From positions 992,001 to 1,056,000 of the forward strand of contig NZ_JAPWGM010000001.1 in NCBI RefSeq assembly GCF_027213715.1: a stretch of 64,000 nucleotides of DNA, written 5' to 3'. A program made the position numbers and the translations under genes. The notes beneath the pieces were generated by a model, which saw nothing but the letters and a program-made list of their open reading frames with translations, made no database searches and had not been told where the DNA came from. Position 1 is the stretch's first letter; every line of letters starts with the position of its first letter. Origin of the DNA: Pedobacter punctiformis. GTDB lineage: Bacteria > Bacteroidota > Bacteroidia > Sphingobacteriales > Sphingobacteriaceae. Of the stretch, positions 45,729 to 55,029 are shown piece by piece.

Positions 45729-46343
45729 ATGGAATACTTCAATATTGCTCCGGTTGCAACCCTAATTTTTGTTTTTACTGTTGTAACCAGTCTCTATGCT
45801 TTTTATGATCATAGTCTTTACGGTAAGTTTATGCTGCATCCATATAGCGTATCAAAAGGACATAGAATTTATTCCGTTATAACAAGTGGGTTAATCCATA
45901 AAGATTGGATGCACCTGTTTTTTAATATGTTTACATTTGCCGCTTTTGCTTTTACGCTGGAGCAGTTAATGGGAAGCTGGAGATTTGGTTTACTGTATTT
46001 TTTAGGGTTGATTTTGAGTGATTTGCCAACCATTTTTAAACATCGGGATGACTTTCACTATAACAGTTTAGGGGCTTCAGGTGCAATTAGTGCAGTGCTG
46101 TTTAGCTTTATATTGTATAATCCGATGTCGAAGATTTACATTATGTTTATTCCAATAGGCATTCCGGCGGTTGTTTTTGGCGTTATTTATCTGGTTTATT
46201 GTGCATATGCCTCCAGAAATTCGAGAGACAGTATTAACCATGATGCACACTTTTTTGGCGCATTAACCGGACTAATTTTCACGATTGTTTTTGTGCCGGG
46301 TATTTTACAAAACTTCTTCACCGCATTAACAGGAGGCAGATAG
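45729..46343 (+). CDS. Rhomboid family intramembrane serine protease
   Basis: 204 residues with about six membrane segments. The rhomboid signature is complete: HLFFNMFTFAAFAF in the second segment, catalytic Ser117 in SLGASGAISAVL, and catalytic His174 in NHDAHFFGALTG. It cuts membrane-spanning substrates within the lipid bilayer; substrates are unknown. It starts 5 bp after the M14 gene, so the two are co-transcribed, but a functional link is only inferred. The gene is followed by a 247-bp gene-free gap. Confidence 0.93.
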   Translation: MEYFNIAPVATLIFVFTVVTSLYAFYDHSLYGKFMLHPYSVSKGHRIYSVITSGLIHKDWMHLFFNMFTFAAFAFTLEQLMGSWRFGLLYFLGLILSDLPTIFKHRDDFHYNSLGASGAISAVLFSFILYNPMSKIYIMFIPIGIPAVVFGVIYLVYCAYASRNSRDSINHDAHFFGALTGLIFTIVFVPGILQNFFTALTGGR

Positions 46344-46484
46344 TATTTAAATTAAGGCCGAAGGTTCAAAACCGTTCATTTCCAAATTAAGAATATACTG
46401 AAATCCGAATTATAAGATGATTCGGGTTTTGGAAACGAATGTCAGTTTTTCATCGCTTGCGGTCATCCCGTCATTCGCTATAGT

Positions 46485-46501
46485 CCTGATGAAAAATCAG
46501 G
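46485..46501. other. Small hairpin in the 46344-46590 gap
   Basis: CCTGAT/ATCAGG around a GAAAA loop, next to a GC-richer patch (46450-46530) that stands out from the AT-rich surroundings. It may be a remnant of a dispersed intergenic repeat. No gene seen in 46344-46590. Confidence 0.25.
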
Positions 46502-46590
46502 AGCTGCCGCTGCTACCGGGTTTATTAAAAAGGCTTTGTTTTCCTGAACGTTATTATTCTTGTAATAACTTCTTTAACTGAAATAATATA

Positions 46591-47574
46591 TTATCCCGCC
46601 ACCGGTAAATAAGGGTTTTCAAAAAAACTCATAGGTTGCTCCGGGTTTTTAATAATTTCGAAGACCACATAACCCCACGGTTTCCAAAAATTTTCTAAAA
46701 CCTGCGCATAAATTTTATGTTGCCACACGTCAAAAAGAGGCTTGGTCATGTTTCCGCGTAAAGGCATAGCCTCAATGTAAGTGGTTCCCTCCACAGGCAT
46801 AAAAGTGTATTCGGGCAGGCGGTTAAAAAGGTAGGCCGAATAATAAAAACGGGCGCTTAGTTCTTCAAATTGTTCAGCCGTTAAAGCCTTTCCTTCTACT
46901 TCATTCACAATATCCTGATGATAGCGTTTATTGGTGCCGTTGTCTTGTAAACAAGCAATTATTCCAAAATCTTTCATCTTTAAAGAGAAAGTTAAGGTAT
47001 TAATTTCATCACGGAAGCTAAAAGGCGTTTCCTCATTTTCCAGTTTAACTATGGTTATAGACCAAGGTGTAAAATCTTCAAATACCAAACTGGTGTATAA
47101 GTTCTGAATCATGAAATTCAGGTTGCCAAACTTCATCATTAAAGATTGCGACATGTTTAAACCGTCAGCCGTCATTTCTTTTCGCAAAGCAGAATGCATT
47201 TCGATATAAACAAAACCGTATAAAAACTTACCAATCCAGTTAAATAAATCCAGTGGTGGCAATGCCGAAACAGCCTCGTAACCCTGCGCAAAGGCTGCTT
47301 CAATTTTAGCCTCAAGTGGATTTAAAAACTGCTCATTGATTTCGCTGTTTACCGGAATAACCAAAGTGTTATATGAACGGATACTTTCATCCAGAAACTG
47401 GATTTGTTCTTCTCCGGTTAATCCTGCCTGTGCTAAAAGCCATTTAGGAATTAAAGGAACCTGAACTACAGGAGAGTTGAACGTTTGACCGCTTAAAAAG
47501 CAGGTTTTGTATAAAAAATCAAATTTTTGGAAAGGATTGTATAAGCCGGTATTCATTGCTGCAATATTAGCCAT
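46591..47574 (-). CDS. Uncharacterised soluble protein
   Basis: 327 residues without signal peptide or clear membrane segment. Recognisable blocks are NPFQKFDFLYKTCFLSGQ at the start, DLFNWIGKFLYGFVYIEMHS in the middle and FWKPWGYVVFEIIKNPEQP near the end; the high aromatic content suggests a compact folded protein. I do not recognise a family or catalytic motif. It is on the same strand as the lipoprotein gene upstream, but a hairpin lies between them. It ends 247 bp from the rhomboid gene and is probably a lineage-specific conserved protein. Confidence 0.6.
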   Translation of the reverse strand: MANIAAMNTGLYNPFQKFDFLYKTCFLSGQTFNSPVVQVPLIPKWLLAQAGLTGEEQIQFLDESIRSYNTLVIPVNSEINEQFLNPLEAKIEAAFAQGYEAVSALPPLDLFNWIGKFLYGFVYIEMHSALRKEMTADGLNMSQSLMMKFGNLNFMIQNLYTSLVFEDFTPWSITIVKLENEETPFSFRDEINTLTFSLKMKDFGIIACLQDNGTNKRYHQDIVNEVEGKALTAEQFEELSARFYYSAYLFNRLPEYTFMPVEGTTYIEAMPLRGNMTKPLFDVWQHKIYAQVLENFWKPWGYVVFEIIKNPEQPMSFFENPYLPVAG

Positions 47575-47626
47575 TATATTTTTATGGCTTTACAACGGCG
47601 AATTATTTTAACGTTTGGATTATAAA

Positions 47627-47655
47627 GCACCCACTAATTGTTATTTAGTGGGTGC
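47627..47655 (-). terminator. Terminator after the TPR-like lipoprotein gene
   Basis: GCACCCACTAA pairs perfectly with TTAGTGGGTGC (11 bp, 7-nt loop), directly after the 47662 stop on the minus strand; the T-tail is short. Confidence 0.65.
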
Positions 47656-47661
47656 CATTCA

Positions 47662-48798
47662 TCAGTAATTGTTATAAAAATAGGTAATGTCGTTTACCAG
47701 CTGGTTATAAATAGGTTTGGTAAACTCCAAAAATAAAGCACCCGGAGGTGGCGGTACCGTCTCTCTCCTCCTGCACATCATAAGTTGCTGGTTATTCAAA
47801 GCTCTTTCATCGCCTTTATAACTTGCCCAGCTGTCCTGCCAAATATAAGTTCCCGGAAATTTTTGCTGTCTGATTATTTTTTGACTTTGCCAATCGGTAA
47901 TCGTTAAATCCAATAAACCCGAAGAAGAAACCTTCTTATCGAAAATGCTTAAAGTAGCTTTAACTGTTCCATAAATTACTTTTTTGTCCCTTGTCTCACC
48001 CATTACCACGCTATCCCGTTTTAATTTCTCTACCCGTTCCTTTACATAAGTTTCACCAACCACAAAATCATCAAAATTTAGACTTAAAACCTGGTCTGGT
48101 CTTATTTTTTGGCTGCTTGCCTGTTGTTCAGAGTAAAATAAAACAAATTTGTTTTTTTGATAATCACCTATGAAATTATCGATTTGCTGCTGGAAATAAT
48201 CTGCACTCAATTTATAGATCCTGCTGTTTACCAAAATTGGTTGCACCACCACTCTGGTTACAGCAGCCCAATAGGCATCTTCCATTTTAGCTTTAGCATC
48301 TTTATAATTTGGATAAAAGTTCTGTGCTTTTTCAAACTCGTAATAAGCTTTTTTAGCACTTAACCGATCGTTTTGCTGCAATAAAGCAAGGCCTGAGTCG
48401 TATCTTGCCACCGCGGCACTATATTTACTGTCAGTAAGCTCTTTAATGTACTTAGAAGGATTGGCAACCACATTTAAACAAGCCGGACAGCTATTAATTT
48501 CATCGGCAAGCTGATTAATTTTTTGGTAATCATATATTACAGATTCCCATTTAAATGGATCGGCAGCTAATTTTGCCTCCTCTATCCTTCTTAAATGATC
48601 TTGCAAAGCAAGGTTATAGGCCGTTGATAAAACTTGAGTAGCTTCTGCATTTTTTGGCGAATTTTGTAATCGTCCTACAGCTTTAAGTACAGAAGCATCA
48701 TAATCGCCTTTTTGCAGGGCTTTTTTTCCGGTGGTACATCCTCCAATAATTATTAAGGAAAAATAAATAAAATACCGTAATCTTGAAATGTTTTTCAT
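47662..48798 (-). CDS. TPR-like lipoprotein, unknown function
   Basis: 378 residues with a lipoprotein signal (YFSLIIIGGCTTGKK, Cys21). Residues about 25-190 are helical and repeat-like (KGDYDASVLKAVGRLQNSPK, YNLALQDHLRRIEEAK, AKKAYYEFEKAQNFYPNYKDA), with the spacing of tetratricopeptide repeats. The C-terminal half is beta-rich and ends FLEFTKPIYNQLVNDITYFY. Such proteins often act as scaffolds in envelope assembly. The cysteines NSCPACLN (about 101-108) could form a disulfide. The start is firm from the signal and from a -7 box that leaves a 19-nt leader. Confidence 0.7.
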   Translation of the reverse strand: MKNISRLRYFIYFSLIIIGGCTTGKKALQKGDYDASVLKAVGRLQNSPKNAEATQVLSTAYNLALQDHLRRIEEAKLAADPFKWESVIYDYQKINQLADEINSCPACLNVVANPSKYIKELTDSKYSAAVARYDSGLALLQQNDRLSAKKAYYEFEKAQNFYPNYKDAKAKMEDAYWAAVTRVVVQPILVNSRIYKLSADYFQQQIDNFIGDYQKNKFVLFYSEQQASSQKIRPDQVLSLNFDDFVVGETYVKERVEKLKRDSVVMGETRDKKVIYGTVKATLSIFDKKVSSSGLLDLTITDWQSQKIIRQQKFPGTYIWQDSWASYKGDERALNNQQLMMCRRRETVPPPPGALFLEFTKPIYNQLVNDITYFYNNY

Positions 48799-48823
48799 GG
48801 CGGGGTGATTTGCGTTAATAAAA

Positions 48824-48831
48824 CAAATATA
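48824..48831 (-). promoter_or_regulatory. -7 promoter box for the TPR-like lipoprotein gene
   Basis: Minus-strand TATATTTG matches TAnnTTTG exactly; the predicted leader to ATG 48798 is about 19 nt. Confidence 0.5.
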
Positions 48832-48876
48832 CTTCAGTCAGCTAATAGTTACCTATTATTTTATAGACGATTGATA

Positions 48877-49908
48877 ATGAAAATAAGTTGCAAGCCATTT
48901 GAGCTGGAATTAAAACATCCTTTTTCTATTTCTAAATTTACCCGGACCAGTACGCCGCTGATGCTTTTAAAAGTTCAGTATGAAGATGTTATTGGTTATG
49001 GAGAAGCCTCTATGGTGCCTTACATGGGCGAAAGTTATGAAAGTGCAAATACCTTTATAAATCTCGTCGATTGGGATAAAATTCAATACCCGTTTAATTT
49101 TCAGGAGATTATTGCCTACCTCGATAGCCTTGCTCCAGGTCAGCCCGCTATAAAAGCAGCTATTGATATTGCCTTAAATGATATTCAGGGGAAAATTTTA
49201 AATAAACCTTGTTACGAAATTTATGGAGCTGATTTATCTAAAATGCCGGTTACCTCGTACACGGTGGGCATTGATACACCAGAAGTTATCCGCGAAAAAC
49301 TGAAAGATGCTGAAGCGTTTAAAGTAATAAAAGTAAAACTGGGTCGGGATAACGATCAGGAGATTATTGAAACAATACGGGATTTAACCAATGTGCCTTT
49401 GTACGTGGATGCAAACCAGGGTTGGGCGGATAAAATTAAAGCCATTGATTTGATTTATTGGTTGCATAGCAAAGGTGTTGTTTTAATTGAACAACCAATG
49501 GATAAAAATAATCCGGATGGAAATGCCTGGTTAACCGAAAGAAGCCCGATACCATTATTAGCAGACGAAGCTGTGCAACGTTTAGCCGATATGGACAATT
49601 TAAAAGGTGTTTATCACGGCATTAATGTAAAGCTGATGAAAAGCTGCGGCATGTACGAAGGCCATCAGATGATTTTAAAAGCCCGGTCTTTTGGAATGAA
49701 AGTTTTAATTGGATGCATGAGTGAAACAAGTTGTGCTACTTTAGCTGCGGCAGCCTTAGCTCCATTATGCAATTGGGCTGATTTAGACGGCCCTTGGCTA
49801 ACTAAAAATAACCCTTTTAATGATCCGGTGTTTGAAAACGGACGTTATATCTTAAAAGATTTACCCGGATTAGGTTTGGAAGGCGTTACTTCTGATCTTT
49901 TTCTTTAA
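48877..49908 (+). CDS. L-Ala-D/L-Glu (dipeptide) epimerase, enolase superfamily
   Basis: 343 residues from ATG 48877; the upstream reading to GTG 48805 has no enolase-like sequence. The N-terminal capping domain is followed by the barrel with Lys152-x-Lys154 (KVIKVKLG), metal ligands Asp178 (YVDANQ), Glu205 (LIEQP) and Asp230 (LLADEA), and the opposing lysine region 252-255 (VKLMKSCG). SETSCA and the late DLDGP block match Ala-Glu epimerases, which recycle murein-derived dipeptides. This fits the autolysins and LD-carboxypeptidase elsewhere in the window. It converges on a small membrane protein gene with a 23-bp overlap. Confidence 0.9.
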   Translation: MKISCKPFELELKHPFSISKFTRTSTPLMLLKVQYEDVIGYGEASMVPYMGESYESANTFINLVDWDKIQYPFNFQEIIAYLDSLAPGQPAIKAAIDIALNDIQGKILNKPCYEIYGADLSKMPVTSYTVGIDTPEVIREKLKDAEAFKVIKVKLGRDNDQEIIETIRDLTNVPLYVDANQGWADKIKAIDLIYWLHSKGVVLIEQPMDKNNPDGNAWLTERSPIPLLADEAVQRLADMDNLKGVYHGINVKLMKSCGMYEGHQMILKARSFGMKVLIGCMSETSCATLAAAALAPLCNWADLDGPWLTKNNPFNDPVFENGRYILKDLPGLGLEGVTSDLFL

Positions 49909-50083
49909 AAGATCTTCTGATTTCTTTTGTCAGCTGAATTTTAAAATAAATTAAGCAGGCACCAGTGCCTACTAAAAAAGCTGCCGGAATGTATTTCCCG
50001 TTGTTATAGCACCAAACCAATCCGAAAAGAGAAAGGATAATGGCCAGGTTATAGAAAATATTTAATGCGAATTTTTTACCCAC
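49886..50083 (-). CDS. Small two-segment membrane protein
   Basis: 65 residues: two hydrophobic segments (FALNIFYNLAIILSLFGLVW and IPAAFLVGTGACLIYFKIQL) with a basic/acidic tail (TKEIRRSFKEKDQK). A hairpin of this shape is typical of small conserved membrane proteins in the group, but no role is known. Its 3' end overlaps the end of the convergent epimerase gene by 23 bp, so the last codons of both are read from the same DNA. Accepted because the hydropathy pattern and start are convincing for a short gene. Confidence 0.6.
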   Translation of the reverse strand: MGKKFALNIFYNLAIILSLFGLVWCYNNGKYIPAAFLVGTGACLIYFKIQLTKEIRRSFKEKDQK

Positions 50084-50100
50084 GGTATCAGATTAAAAAG

Positions 50101-50140
50101 ATTGAGTGTATGCAAAACAGGGTTTCATCATACACTCAAT
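50101..50140 (-). terminator. Terminator after the rhodanese gene
   Basis: ATTGAGTGTATG pairs perfectly with CATACACTCAAT (12 bp); AAAC/GTTT inside the 16-nt loop extends the hairpin. The minus strand then reads CTTTTTAATC. Confidence 0.75.
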
Positions 50141-50149
50141 CATTATGAT

Positions 50150-50467
50150 TTAGTAAACAGGCATATTTGGATCAAAAGCCTCTTGCCAGGCTAAAATCCC
50201 ACCTTTTAGGTTATAAAGATTATCAAAACCATATTGTTGTTCTAATTGCATTACAGCAGCAGCACTTCTTTTACCGCTCCGGCACTGAATAATAACAGGT
50301 TTATCTTTAGCAATTTTATCTGCTTCAATTAAAATTCCACCCAAAGGAATGTTTTCTCCTTCAAGGTTAGAAACTTCATATTCAAATGTTTCACGAACAT
50401 CAATCAATTGAAAATCTTCTTTAGCGTCGATCTTCTGTTTTAGTTCTTGTACTGATATTTCTTTCAT
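50150..50467 (-). CDS. Single-domain rhodanese-like protein
   Basis: 105 residues from ATG 50467. One rhodanese domain: VQELKQKIDAKEDFQLIDVR at the start, and the active-site loop VIIQCRSGKRSA with catalytic Cys62. It moves sulfane sulfur between thiols in the cytoplasm; GlpE and PspE are similar in size, but no specific partner is visible here. The frame is open to 50485, but a -7 box (50485-50492) would start the mRNA near 50478, so ATG 50467 is used. It is monocistronic, with its own terminator. Confidence 0.92.
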   Translation of the reverse strand: MKEISVQELKQKIDAKEDFQLIDVRETFEYEVSNLEGENIPLGGILIEADKIAKDKPVIIQCRSGKRSAAAVMQLEQQYGFDNLYNLKGGILAWQEAFDPNMPVY

Positions 50468-50484
50468 GTTATTTTGTGTATGCA

Positions 50485-50492
50485 CAAAGATA
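50485..50492 (-). promoter_or_regulatory. -7 promoter box for the rhodanese gene
   Basis: Minus-strand TATCTTTG matches TAnnTTTG exactly; the predicted leader is about 11 nt, excluding the ATG at 50485. Confidence 0.5.
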
Positions 50493-50592
50493 TAAAAAAC
50501 TGAATTAGCCAGCCGATTAAAAAAACTTCTTACAATATTCAGATTTTTTGTAACATGTTTAGGCCTCAGGCGTTTAATTATAAAATATTATC

Positions 50593-51717
50593 ATGGACAA
50601 ACTGAACCGCTTTTTTTGGTTTTGCTCTGGCGCTCACATTCCAACACTCGAAAAATATCCATCTGAACAAAATAAATACACGGGAATTGGAGCCACCATA
50701 TTCTTTACGGGGCTTTTTGCAGCCCTATCTGGAGGTTATGCGATGTATTTTGTGTTTAAAGGAGATGATTTAGCTATAATTTTCGCCATTGTTTTTGGAT
50801 TATTATGGGGAGCGGCAATATTTAATATGGACCGTTACATCGTATCCAGTATTAATAAAAGTGCAACTACCAATAAACAGCTTTTGCAGGCTACACCACG
50901 TATTTTGCTGGCCATTATGATTGGTATTGTAATTTCAAGGCCAATAGAGCTGAAAATTTTTGATAAAGAAATTAAAGAGCGTTTAAAGGTGAGTTATTTA
51001 AACGGACAACGTGCAAAAATTGATACGTTAAATAAGGTCTTCGAAAATAAATATCAAGTTGAGTTTGGTCGTCTGAACCAACAAAAAGCAACAAGGGATT
51101 CTTTAGAAAAGGGAATAAAATCGGACAGACAAAAGCTGAATTTCGAGATTTTTGGTAATAAAACGACAGAAACATCCGGTGTGATGGGATATGGACCTTA
51201 CGCTAAACGGAAAGAAGCTGAAATAAAACAAAGAGAAGCTGATTTGGATAGCTTAAAAACCAATATTGGCAAATCAGAAACTTTTATTGACAAAAGAAAA
51301 CAGTTTGACGGTTTATTTACCGAAAAATTATTTACTGCAAAACAGCAGGATAGTTTGGCTAATATTGCCGGCTTTGCCGATCGGAACTGGGCTTTAGGGC
51401 AGCTTAAATTTAATGCTGATGGCACCCGGGATAATAACACCGCACTGGCTGTAACTTTTATTGGGTTATTGTTTATTTTCTTTGAATGTTTACCGGTTTT
51501 TGTAAAACTGATGAGCAGTCGTGGTCCTTATGATTTTGCTACTGCGGATGGTGATGAAGTAGCCATATATCAATCGAAAAAAGATAAAGATTTTGAAATT
51601 GAAGTAGCAGATAACATTCACGAAACCCGGGTGGATTCCGAATCCACAAAACGAAAGGAAATATTAAAAGGTAAAGCTTACCGGGATCTTGAAAAACATG
51701 ATTGGGATCAGGAATAG
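50593..51717 (+). CDS. DUF4407 membrane protein
   Basis: 374 residues. N-terminal LNRFFWFCSGAHIPTLEKYP is a DUF4407 hallmark. Membrane segments lie near 30-55, 60-85, 105-125 and 285-310 (LAVTFIGLLFIFFECLPVFV), with FNMDRYIVSSI after the second. Between about 130 and 280 is a long charged, coiled-coil-like periplasmic or cytoplasmic region (KRKEAEIKQREADLDSLKTN). Function is not established for the family; the layout suggests a structural or mechanosensory membrane protein. It stands alone, in front of the M61 gene with a 101-bp gap. Confidence 0.88.
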   Translation: MDKLNRFFWFCSGAHIPTLEKYPSEQNKYTGIGATIFFTGLFAALSGGYAMYFVFKGDDLAIIFAIVFGLLWGAAIFNMDRYIVSSINKSATTNKQLLQATPRILLAIMIGIVISRPIELKIFDKEIKERLKVSYLNGQRAKIDTLNKVFENKYQVEFGRLNQQKATRDSLEKGIKSDRQKLNFEIFGNKTTETSGVMGYGPYAKRKEAEIKQREADLDSLKTNIGKSETFIDKRKQFDGLFTEKLFTAKQQDSLANIAGFADRNWALGQLKFNADGTRDNNTALAVTFIGLLFIFFECLPVFVKLMSSRGPYDFATADGDEVAIYQSKKDKDFEIEVADNIHETRVDSESTKRKEILKGKAYRDLEKHDWDQE

Positions 51718-51818
51718 TGTAAAATGTAAGATGGATGCCCATAAATAAGCCTGAATTATCTGCTGCTGCATACATTTCAACATTTAAAGTGGTATTTTAA
51801 GGCCTTCAAACTTTTTTT

Positions 51819-53651
51819 ATGAAAAAAATTCTTGGTACAGCGATGATGAGTTTATTTTCACTCTGTGCTTTCGCTCAAAATGAGATCAGTTATGCGGTTT
51901 CTTTTCCAAATGCCATCCACCATGAGGCAGAAATCAGCATGTTAATTCCAAATGTTCCTGCAGGGCCATTAAAAGTAAGGATGAGCCGTTCTTCACCCGG
52001 GCGCTATGCTACGCATGAATTTGGAAAAAATGTATATAATCTTAAGGCTTTTGATCAAAATGGAAAAGCTTTGACGATTAATCAATCGGCCGGTGATGTT
52101 TATGAAATTCAAAATCATGGGAGCAATGTAAAAATAACCTATACTTTATTTGGAAACTGGATTGACGGAACTTATGCAGGCTTTGACGAAAGTCATGCCC
52201 ACATGAACATTCCGGCAACTTTTGCTTTTCCGGTTGGAATGGATGCGCGCCCCCGGCTGGTAAAATTTAATTACAGCGAAAAGCAAAACTGGAAAGTTGC
52301 TACCCAGCTAAAACCTATGGGGAATGACACCTATTATGCCCGGGATTTGCAATATTTTATGGATAGCCCAACAGAAATAGCCAATTATAAAACAGCCAGT
52401 TGGGAAGTGAAAAATCCGGATGGAAAAACTCAAACCATTCATTTAATTGCGCATTCTAACGACGAACAAAAAACGATCGATAATTATGCAACCCAGCTCA
52501 AAAAAATGGTTGATGAGCATCTGGCTGTTTGGGGAGAATTTCCTGTTTATGATTATGGGCATTATTACTTTTTGGATGATGTTTACCCGGATAATGCAGG
52601 TGATGGAATGGAGCACCGGAATTCGACCTCAATTGTGCAGCGTACACCTAAAATTGAAGGCAACGAATCAGCCTTGCTGGGAACTTTTTCTCACGAATAT
52701 TTCCACAGTTGGAATGTAGAAAGATTGAGGCCCAAAACCCTGGAGCCTTTTAACTTTGAACATTCAAATGTTAGCGATGAACTTTGGCTGGCTGAGGGTT
52801 TTACCCAGTATTATGGCAATTTATTATTAACAAGAGCGGGTTTAAAAACAACGGATAATGCTGTTCAAACTTTTAATGGTTTAATTAATGCTGTTTTAAA
52901 TTCTGCAGGAGCGAAAAACTTTTCTCCGATTGAAGCGAGTAGATATGCGGTTTTTGCCGATGCAGGCGTAGCGATTGATCAAACCAATAAAGTAAATATT
53001 TTTACTTCCTATTATACTTACGGAGCAGCAACGGCACTGGCCCTAGATCTTCGGTTAAGGACAGAATTTAAACTTACGCTTGATGATTACATGAGGGCAC
53101 TTTGGAAAGCTTATGGCAAACCGGAAATTGCCTATACTGTACCCGATTTGGAGAAAACTTTAGCTTCAATAACTAAAAATCCAGCTTTTGCAGCCGACTT
53201 CTTTAAACGGTATATTTACGGAAAAGAGAAAAACAATTACGAAAAGTTATTGCTAAATGCAGGTTTTATATTGCGTAAAGCAAATCCAGGCAAGGCCTAT
53301 GCTGGCTTTGGGCGTGTAAATTTCAATAATGAAAAAGTAAGCTTGTCGCAAACCATGATGGGTACGCCCGCATACGATGCAGGTTTAGATATCGATGATA
53401 TAATTTTAAGTATGGATGGTACAGAAGTTAAAGATATAGCCGCATTAAATAAAATTACAGAAAATCATAAACCAGGAGACGTAGTTACGATTAATTACAG
53501 TTATCGCGGAGCGCAAAAAACAACCCGTTTGACCTTTGCTGAAGACCCTGCTTTAGAAATTGTTTCTATAGAAAAAACGGGAGGTGTTTTAACACCTGAA
53601 ATGCAAAAATTCAGAGATAATTGGCTAAACTCGCAGATTAAAATCAAATAA
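51819..53651 (+). CDS. M61 family metallopeptidase with PDZ domain
   Basis: 610 residues with a signal peptide (1-20, ending AFAQ). The N-terminal beta domain (about 22-190) is followed by the peptidase core: GDGMEHRNS (262-270), zinc motif His292-Glu293-x-x-His296 in FSHEYFHSWNVERLRP and Glu326 in LWLAEGFTQYY as third ligand. A PDZ domain (about 500-575) has MGTPAYDAGLDIDDIILSMD. M61 enzymes (glycyl aminopeptidases) cleave small N-terminal residues in the periplasm. It is followed by the M28 peptidase gene after 21 bp, so the two form a small secreted-peptidase operon. Confidence 0.94.
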   Translation: MKKILGTAMMSLFSLCAFAQNEISYAVSFPNAIHHEAEISMLIPNVPAGPLKVRMSRSSPGRYATHEFGKNVYNLKAFDQNGKALTINQSAGDVYEIQNHGSNVKITYTLFGNWIDGTYAGFDESHAHMNIPATFAFPVGMDARPRLVKFNYSEKQNWKVATQLKPMGNDTYYARDLQYFMDSPTEIANYKTASWEVKNPDGKTQTIHLIAHSNDEQKTIDNYATQLKKMVDEHLAVWGEFPVYDYGHYYFLDDVYPDNAGDGMEHRNSTSIVQRTPKIEGNESALLGTFSHEYFHSWNVERLRPKTLEPFNFEHSNVSDELWLAEGFTQYYGNLLLTRAGLKTTDNAVQTFNGLINAVLNSAGAKNFSPIEASRYAVFADAGVAIDQTNKVNIFTSYYTYGAATALALDLRLRTEFKLTLDDYMRALWKAYGKPEIAYTVPDLEKTLASITKNPAFAADFFKRYIYGKEKNNYEKLLLNAGFILRKANPGKAYAGFGRVNFNNEKVSLSQTMMGTPAYDAGLDIDDIILSMDGTEVKDIAALNKITENHKPGDVVTINYSYRGAQKTTRLTFAEDPALEIVSIEKTGGVLTPEMQKFRDNWLNSQIKIK

Positions 53652-53672
53652 ATACAAGAAAACGATAATAAA

Positions 53673-54980
53673 ATGAAAAAAATATTCCTCTTTACCCTGG
53701 TTGGGTTAGCTGGGTTGCAGCTTAGAGCACAAAACATTGATAAAATTATAACGAAAGAATACACGGATCATTTGATTAAAACTTTAAGCAGTGATGAAAT
53801 GCAGGGCCGTGCTACTTTTTCGCCGGGCATTGATAAGGCTGCAACTTTTATTGAGACAGAATTTAAAAAAATAGGCTTAAAACCTCTAACGGGGGCAACT
53901 GGTTTTCGTCAGAGTTTTTATAAATACCAGATCAAAAAACTAAGTACATCTGTAAAAATTGATGGTAAGGAAATTGATCCCGTATCAGTAATGATTGCCG
54001 GTGTAACTACAGAAAGTGTATCCATCAATAAAGGGAATGCCGAAATTATAAAGCTTGATGTAAATAAACCTTTTGTAGAGCAGTTTAGAGCTTCGCTTAC
54101 CTCAAAGAAAAACCAATTGGTTTTAGTGGATGCAAAATTTGCTGAAAACTTTAAACGATATAAGAACTACATTGACAGACCAGCAACTTTAGATGAAAAG
54201 GATGTTAATGCTGCTGAAACGGCAACACAGGTTTTTGTATTAGGTGTTGATGCGGCTTCTGATTTTTCAGCTGAAGCCAAGAGTAAAGTAGATAAAATGC
54301 CTCTTTTCAATGTGGCGGGTATGATTCCGGGAAAATCAAAAGCAAAAGAACTGGTGGTTTTTTCAGGTCATTACGATCATTTAGGTATTTTGAAAAATAC
54401 GGAAGGAGATAGTATAGCAAATGGCGCCGATGATGACGCATCCGGAACAACCGCAATGATTGCGCTTGCGAAATACTACAAAACCTTAAATAACAATGAA
54501 CGGACCTTAATTTTTGTGGCTTTTACTGCTGAAGAAATTGGTGGTTTTGGTGCAAGATATTTCTCAGAAAAATTAAACCCTGACGAAGTGGTTGCCATGT
54601 TTAACATTGAAATGATTGGTAAAGATTCTAAGTTTGGAAAAAATAGCGCTTTCATTACGGGGTACGATAAATCTGATTTCGGAAAAATTTTGCAAAAGAA
54701 TTTGGCAGGAACGGAATTTACTTTTTATCCGGATCCTTACCCACAGCAAAATTTATTTTATCGCAGTGATAATGCAACGCTTGCTGCGCTTGGCGTGCCT
54801 GCACACACCATCAGCACAGATCAAATTGATGTAGATAAATTTTACCACACGATAAAAGATGAATACAGCACTTTAGATGTAGAAAATATCTTATCAACCA
54901 TTAAAGCCATTGCAAAAAGTGCAATTACAATTGTTAACGGAAAGGATACACCAACCAGAATCCCGAAATTAAAACAATAA
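53673..54980 (+). CDS. Secreted M28 family aminopeptidase
   Basis: 435 residues with a signal peptide (1-20, ending LRAQ). A PA-type insertion lies around 100-200, followed by the catalytic metal centre: His233 in FSGHYDHLGI, bridging Asp253 in GADDDASGTTA, the glutamate pair 287/288 in FTAEEIGGFG, then NIEMIG, and a late HTISTDQIDVDKFYHTIKDE supplying the last ligand. These are all the M28 residues expected for a two-zinc aminopeptidase or carboxypeptidase. It lies 21 bp after the M61 gene and 49 bp before a lipoprotein gene on the same strand. Confidence 0.93.
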   Translation: MKKIFLFTLVGLAGLQLRAQNIDKIITKEYTDHLIKTLSSDEMQGRATFSPGIDKAATFIETEFKKIGLKPLTGATGFRQSFYKYQIKKLSTSVKIDGKEIDPVSVMIAGVTTESVSINKGNAEIIKLDVNKPFVEQFRASLTSKKNQLVLVDAKFAENFKRYKNYIDRPATLDEKDVNAAETATQVFVLGVDAASDFSAEAKSKVDKMPLFNVAGMIPGKSKAKELVVFSGHYDHLGILKNTEGDSIANGADDDASGTTAMIALAKYYKTLNNNERTLIFVAFTAEEIGGFGARYFSEKLNPDEVVAMFNIEMIGKDSKFGKNSAFITGYDKSDFGKILQKNLAGTEFTFYPDPYPQQNLFYRSDNATLAALGVPAHTISTDQIDVDKFYHTIKDEYSTLDVENILSTIKAIAKSAITIVNGKDTPTRIPKLKQ

Positions 54981-55029
54981 CTTTTCTAACCGGCCTTCAT
55001 CTCTTATCTTTAATCAAGATTATAAGAAG

